A DNA stretch of 44,146 nucleotides from contig JAVHVN010000132.1 in NCBI GenBank assembly GCA_032160545.1, positions 1 through 44,146 on the forward strand, given 5' to 3'. The notes beneath the pieces were generated by a model, which did no database searches, was not told the origin of the DNA, and was given only the letters and a program-made list of their open reading frames with translations. This DNA is from DATGFB01 sp032160545 (lineage in GTDB: Bacteria > Actinomycetota > Actinomycetes > Mycobacteriales > Jatrophihabitantaceae). Shown here in pieces: positions 40,678-44,146 of the stretch; within the stretch, counting starts at the first letter, position 1; every line of letters begins with the position of its first letter. A program made the position numbers and the translations under genes.

Positions 40678-43497
40678 GTGAGCTCGGCCGCGAGGGGAAT
40701 GCTTGAACGCGAGCGGGAGCTCGACACCATTGCCAGGCTGATCCGCGGCGCGAGCCAGCACGCGGGCGGCGCCGTGCTCATCACCGGTGAGGCGGGCATC
40801 GGCAAGACGGCGCTGGTCGCGGCGGCCGGCGCGCTTGCGGCGCAGGCCGGCATGGCGGTCCGCTCGGCCCGGGCCGGCGAGTTGGAGAGCGAGTTCGCTT
40901 GGGGGGTTGTCCGCCAGCTTTTCACCGGTCCGACGGCCGGCGCGGGCAGCGACGACGACGTGTTCGCCGGTGCAGCGGCGCTGGCGCGGCCGGCGCTGGG
41001 CATCGGGTCTGCGGCGACGGCAGTTGACGCGTCGTACGCGACGCTGCACGGCCTGTACTGGTTGACCGTGAACCTGGCGCAGCGCTCGCCATTGCTGCTT
41101 TCGGTGGACGATCTGCACTGGGCCGATCCTCCGTCACTTCGGTTCATAGCCCATCTGCTGCCTCGGGTCGCGGAGTTGCCCGTCCTGCTGGTGCTGGCCG
41201 GTCGACCGGCGGCGGCGTCGGCCGGACGGGGCTCGGCGCTGGTGAGCCGAATCGGGCTGGAGCCGACGTTGACCGCGCTGCGGCCGGCCGTGCTCCGTGC
41301 GCCGGCCTCGGCGACGGTGGTGCGCAGTGAACTGTCGGCGGAGGCAACCGACGACTTCTGCCTCGCCTGCCACGAGGTCAGCGGTGGCAATCCGTTCCTG
41401 CTGCGCTCGCTGGTCGCGGATCTCGCCGCGGAGCAGGTCCCCCCGGTCGGATCGTCCGTCGCGCACGTGCGGCGAATGACGCCCGCCACCGTTTCGGTCA
41501 GTGTCCTGCTACGTCTGGCACAACTGCCGAAGGCGGCCTTCGACTTCGCCCGCGCCGTCGCGATCCTGGACGCGCCGACCGAACTTCGCCCGGCCCGGCT
41601 GCTGGCCGGTCTCGAGGTCGACGAGGCGGCCAACGCGGCCGGCGACCTGATCCGGGCGGGAATCCTCAGTGGTGACACGCTGATGGGCTTCGTCCACCCT
41701 CTGCTGCGCTCGGCCGTCTACAGCGACCTGTCCGGCCCCGAGCGGGGCCGCTGGCATCACCGCGCTGCGCGGCTGCTTGCTGGCGAGCGGGCACCGCTCG
41801 AGCGCGTTGCCCTCCACCTCCTGGAGAGCCTGCCTAACGCCGACGGCTGGACGGTCGGGCGGCTCCGCGAAGCAGCCGCGGACGCGCGGGCGCGCGGCGC
41901 GCCGGAGATCGCCGCGGACTACCTGCGTCGCGCGCTGGCCGAGCCGCCGGGCGACGAGCTGCGAGCGCGGCTGCTGTTCGAACTCGGCACCGTCGAGGCG
42001 CAGCACGACCCGACAGCCGCGCTGCCCCACCTGTCCGAAGCCCTCGAGCGCGCGAGCGACGGATCCACTCGCGCGGTGATCGCGTTGACCCTCGGTGATG
42101 CGTTCACCCTTGCCGGCCGGCTCCCGGACGCAGTGCGAGTGTTGGGCGACGGCTTGGGCGCGGCCCAGCACGAGCCAGCGCCCGTGCGCGCGTCCTTGGC
42201 GGCCGGGCAACTCAGCGCGGCGCGGTGGGAGCCATCGGCCCAGCACTTGCGCCGTGAGCTGGTGGCGGACCTGCGGCGCCGCGTGGGCGCCGGTGAACTT
42301 CTCGGACCGCGATTGCATGCCGAGTTGGCGATCGAGACGACCGCGGAAGGGACCGATCGGGACGCCGCGGTGCAGCACGCTCGGCAGGCGCTGGCCGCTG
42401 CCGACGAGGCGCCGGCGGCCGGTGCCACGACCCTGCCCGAGGCGATCCTCGTGCTCGCCTTCGCCGATCACGCCGAGGAAGCGCGGACCCGTATCGACAA
42501 TTGGCTCGCACTGGCGCAGCGCAATGTATGGCCGCTCGGCGTCTCGGTCGGGTCGACGTGCGCGTCGCTGGCCGCGCTGTACCGCGGTTCGATCGGCGAT
42601 GCCGTTGCCCACGCGCGCGGCGCCGTTGCCGGAGACGCCGAGATCCGGCTGGCTCCGGTCACGGTGGCCTTCCTCGTCGAGGCGCTCATCGAACGCGCTG
42701 AGATCAACTTGGCCTTCCGAGAGCTCGCTGAGCGCGAACTGGACGGCACGCTACCGCTCAGCTGGGCCTCCACCCCGCTGCTGCTCGCCCGCGGTCGGCT
42801 GCACGCTGCGGCCGGCAACCACCGAACCGCGGTCACCGACCTGCTTGAAACCGGCGAACGATGCGCGGCGTGGAGCGTGACCAACCCGGCGATGGTGCCG
42901 TGGCGATCGAGTGCGGCCCTATCCCTCGCCCGACTCGGCGACCGCAACCGGGCAACCGCCCTCGCCGACGAGGAGGTCGAGCTCGCCCGCGGCTGGGGTG
43001 CGCAACGCGCGATCGGGGTTGCCCTGCGTGCGGCCGGCATGATCCGCAACGGGGCACACGGCATCGAGTTGCTTCGTCAGGCGGCCGAGATCCTCGAATC
43101 GTCCCCCGCGCCGCTCGAGCACGCACGCGCGCTCTGCGAGCTCGGGGCGGCGCTGCGGCGCGCCGGCCATCGCAGCGAGGCGCGGCAAAAGCTGCGGAGC
43201 GCCCTCGACCTGGCCCACCGCCTCGGCGGCACCGCGGTCGCCGACCGGGCCCGAGACGAACTCACGATCGCCGGCGCGCGCCCCCGCCGCGCCGCGACAC
43301 GCGGACGCGACGCGCTGACCCCGAGCGAGCTGCGCACCGCGCAACTGGCCGCCGCCGGCCGGACGAACCGCGAGATCGCCGAGTCGCTGTTCGTCACGCT
43401 GCGGACCGTCGAAACCCACCTGACCAGCAGCTACGCCAAGCTCGGCATCACCTCGCGACGCCAGCTCGCCGCTCGACTCGACGCGCCGGCAGATTGA
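40678..43497 (+). CDS. Large ATP-binding LuxR-family (LAL) transcriptional regulator
   Basis: Cytoplasmic activator of 939 residues. N-terminal AAA/NB-ARC-type ATPase: Walker A ITGEAGIGKTALVAAAG (GEAGIGKT at 37-44), Walker B LLLSVDDLHWADPPSLRFIA. A long TPR-like helical region (about 400-860) forms the sensory part. The C-terminal LuxR helix-turn-helix: LTPSELRTAQLAAAGRTNRE, IAESLFVTLRTVETHLTSSY, AKLGITSRRQLAARL. GTG at 40678 is used; the ATG at 40699 (MLERERELD) with AGGGGA just before it is an equal alternative. Flanked by the inverted double-palindrome elements, which may be its binding sites. Confidence 0.92.
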   Translation: MSSAARGMLERERELDTIARLIRGASQHAGGAVLITGEAGIGKTALVAAAGALAAQAGMAVRSARAGELESEFAWGVVRQLFTGPTAGAGSDDDVFAGAAALARPALGIGSAATAVDASYATLHGLYWLTVNLAQRSPLLLSVDDLHWADPPSLRFIAHLLPRVAELPVLLVLAGRPAAASAGRGSALVSRIGLEPTLTALRPAVLRAPASATVVRSELSAEATDDFCLACHEVSGGNPFLLRSLVADLAAEQVPPVGSSVAHVRRMTPATVSVSVLLRLAQLPKAAFDFARAVAILDAPTELRPARLLAGLEVDEAANAAGDLIRAGILSGDTLMGFVHPLLRSAVYSDLSGPERGRWHHRAARLLAGERAPLERVALHLLESLPNADGWTVGRLREAAADARARGAPEIAADYLRRALAEPPGDELRARLLFELGTVEAQHDPTAALPHLSEALERASDGSTRAVIALTLGDAFTLAGRLPDAVRVLGDGLGAAQHEPAPVRASLAAGQLSAARWEPSAQHLRRELVADLRRRVGAGELLGPRLHAELAIETTAEGTDRDAAVQHARQALAAADEAPAAGATTLPEAILVLAFADHAEEARTRIDNWLALAQRNVWPLGVSVGSTCASLAALYRGSIGDAVAHARGAVAGDAEIRLAPVTVAFLVEALIERAEINLAFRELAERELDGTLPLSWASTPLLLARGRLHAAAGNHRTAVTDLLETGERCAAWSVTNPAMVPWRSSAALSLARLGDRNRATALADEEVELARGWGAQRAIGVALRAAGMIRNGAHGIELLRQAAEILESSPAPLEHARALCELGAALRRAGHRSEARQKLRSALDLAHRLGGTAVADRARDELTIAGARPRRAATRGRDALTPSELRTAQLAAAGRTNREIAESLFVTLRTVETHLTSSYAKLGITSRRQLAARLDAPAD

Positions 43498-43625
43498 TCG
43501 TCGCCCGAAGATCGTCCCCATCGGCGGTTAGGACGTCGCCCGGCGAGCGGAGGGTCGACGACCGGCGCGTCATTCGGTGTCCCACTGGATAGGAGAAGTC
43601 TCGGGGATTCGCCTGCCGCCAATGA

Positions 43626-43682
43626 TCGTGGTGACGACCACGACGCCGCGACGAACGCAGCCACGCGACCCTTCGTCGCGTG
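43626..43682 (+). repeat. Double-palindrome element, copy B (inverted)
   Basis: TCGTGGT (43626-43632) and ACCACGA (43637-43643), 18 bases, then CACGCGAC (43662-43669) and GTCGCGTG (43675-43682) with loop CCTTC. It is in the opposite orientation to copy A, so the two point away from the LAL gene. The GTG at its end lies in frame with the exported-peptide ORF, as in copy A. Conservation is confined to the arms and fixed spacing. Confidence 0.85.
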
Positions 43683-43685
43683 GAA

Positions 43686-43862
43686 ATGCAGAAGACAGCG
43701 GTAAGTTTCGCCACTGCGGCAATAGTGCCAACGGGCCTGCTCGTGGCCGGTGCTGCCGCTGCGGACGCGGTCTCCTCCGCGTCGATTCCGTCCACCGACG
43801 GGACGATCACCGGGGCTCGTAGCAGATCCCCACGGTCGCCCCGTTCTCGACAGCGCGGGTGA
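43686..43862 (+). pseudogene. Truncated exported peptide gene
   Basis: ATG at 43686 (GTG at 43680 in frame) opens a protein with a signal peptide, MQKTAVSFATAAIVPTGLLV then AGAAAADA, and a mature start SIPSTDGTITG. This ending is characteristic of actinobacterial exported proteins in which GTITG or GVIHG is followed by Cys. Here it runs at about 43812 into an Arg/Ser-rich reading of the HsdR remnant and stops at 43862. It looks like a gene cut by a deletion or insertion. Confidence 0.5.
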
Positions 43863-43975
43863 GGTCGTATACGTCGATGTACTCACCGAACACCGCACGG
43901 GTCGACCTGTCGGTCGACGATGGGGGCACCGGTGAACCCGAGATAGCTCGCGTTGGGCAGCGCGTCGCGCGGTGG
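43807..43975 (-). pseudogene. Frameshifted fragment of type I restriction enzyme R subunit (HsdR)
   Basis: In one minus frame ALPNASYLGFTGAPI (about 43930-43975) and, in the next frame, STRAVFGEYIDVYDLTRAVE then NGATVGICYEPR (43810-43900) match consecutive parts of the HsdR translocase domain (motif-like FTGTPI, VFGDYIDIYDI). A frameshift separates them. Only about 55 codons remain, with nothing of the nuclease or methyltransferase subunits nearby, so it is debris. Confidence 0.7.
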
Positions 43976-44078
43976 AGGCCGTGCCGTGGCACGAGCCCGG
44001 TGCCTGCGACCGGGGGCTAGCGTTGGCTGGGCGAGGCGAGCATGCTTGCTGGTGAGCCGGACAGAGCGGAGGCCGACG

Positions 44079-44146
44079 ATGCACGCGAAACCGGGCGACA
44101 CCTTGGTCATCGAGAGCCGCCGCGTGGAACAGGGCCGCCGTCAGGC
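44079..44146 (+). CDS. DUF1918-like protein, 5' end only
   Basis: ATG at 44079 with GGAGG about 8 bases upstream. The 22 visible residues MHAKPGDTLVIESRRVEQGR fit the start of DUF1918-type small proteins (M-x-A-x-x-G-D-x-L-V-x-E), an actinobacterial family of SH3-like fold. The gene continues beyond the window. Confidence 0.6.
   Translation, partial: MHAKPGDTLVIESRRVEQGRRQ

Noticed and set aside
43577..43685. Short peptide frame shared by both double-palindrome elements (MIVVTTTTP... and MLVVTTTMP..., ending QPRDPSSR)
   Set aside because: Most base differences between the copies change amino acids while the palindrome arms are untouched, so DNA or RNA structure, not a leader peptide, appears to be conserved.
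1..44146. tRNA, rRNA, CRISPR arrays, complete insertion sequences, replication origins
   Set aside because: No tRNA-like cloverleaf ends, rRNA stretches, regularly spaced repeats, transposase genes or dnaA-box clusters were seen by eye on either strand.

Overview
The window comes from the chromosome of a high-G+C actinobacterium. This rests on G/C-ending codon use almost throughout, an Lsr2-type nucleoid protein, GAF-ANTAR, PucR and large ATPase-LuxR (LAL) regulators, and the start of a DUF1918-type gene at the right edge. I cannot name the genus. I see no rRNA, tRNA, CRISPR array or intact insertion sequence.

Layout. (1) 1-6760, minus strand: a tight chaperone operon hsp20-dnaK-grpE-dnaJ(cbpA-like)-cbpM-clpB; clpB runs off the left edge. 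(2) 6884-13958: a sensory and regulatory block with a GAF/PucR activator behind a possible stress-sigma promoter, a GAF protein with an eroded LuxR helix-turn-helix, two STAS (anti-sigma-antagonist-like) proteins, a DinB-fold TIGR03086-like protein, a cupin and a TPR-LuxR regulator. (3) 14004-18289: a fused pseudogene remnant, lsr2, a divergent TetR/SDR pair with a palindromic operator, a small unknown ORF and a flavoprotein disulfide reductase. (4) 18351-28856: a nitrogen/amide scavenging locus. A GntR regulator, a DUF1989 protein, a five-gene oligopeptide/nickel-type ABC importer, a nitrilase-superfamily amidohydrolase and an MFS transporter lie on the minus strand; an acetamidase/formamidase is divergent. 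(5) 28883-31923: a terpene-cyclase-fold protein, a YCII protein, a scar with a tyrosine-recombinase fragment and A/T-richer DNA, and a GAF-ANTAR regulator.

(6) 32131-36524 is the most interesting block. A secreted ice-binding-type (DUF3494) protein with a C-terminal membrane anchor is followed by a 52-residue single-span peptide, an exosortase/archaeosortase-family protein with Cys/Arg/His in the expected order, a family 2 glycosyltransferase and a UDP-GlcNAc 2-epimerase. The last three are touching or overlapping genes. I read this as a cell-surface system that couples processing or anchoring of a surface protein to glycan synthesis. Converging on it from the other strand are two large secreted proteins (37071-40383) that share a PxKF-type C-terminal motif; an AraC fragment lies between.

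(7) 40391-44146: a 61-residue ORF, a LAL regulator, and on both sides of this regulator an inverted copy of a ~57-bp element made of two perfect palindromes at fixed spacing. Each copy abuts the start of an outward-pointing ORF. The right-hand ORF is an exported peptide cut short where it meets a frameshifted fragment of a type I restriction HsdR gene. Several places (14.0, 30.4, 36.8 and 43.8 kb) show gene debris, so the right half in particular looks like remodelled accessory DNA.
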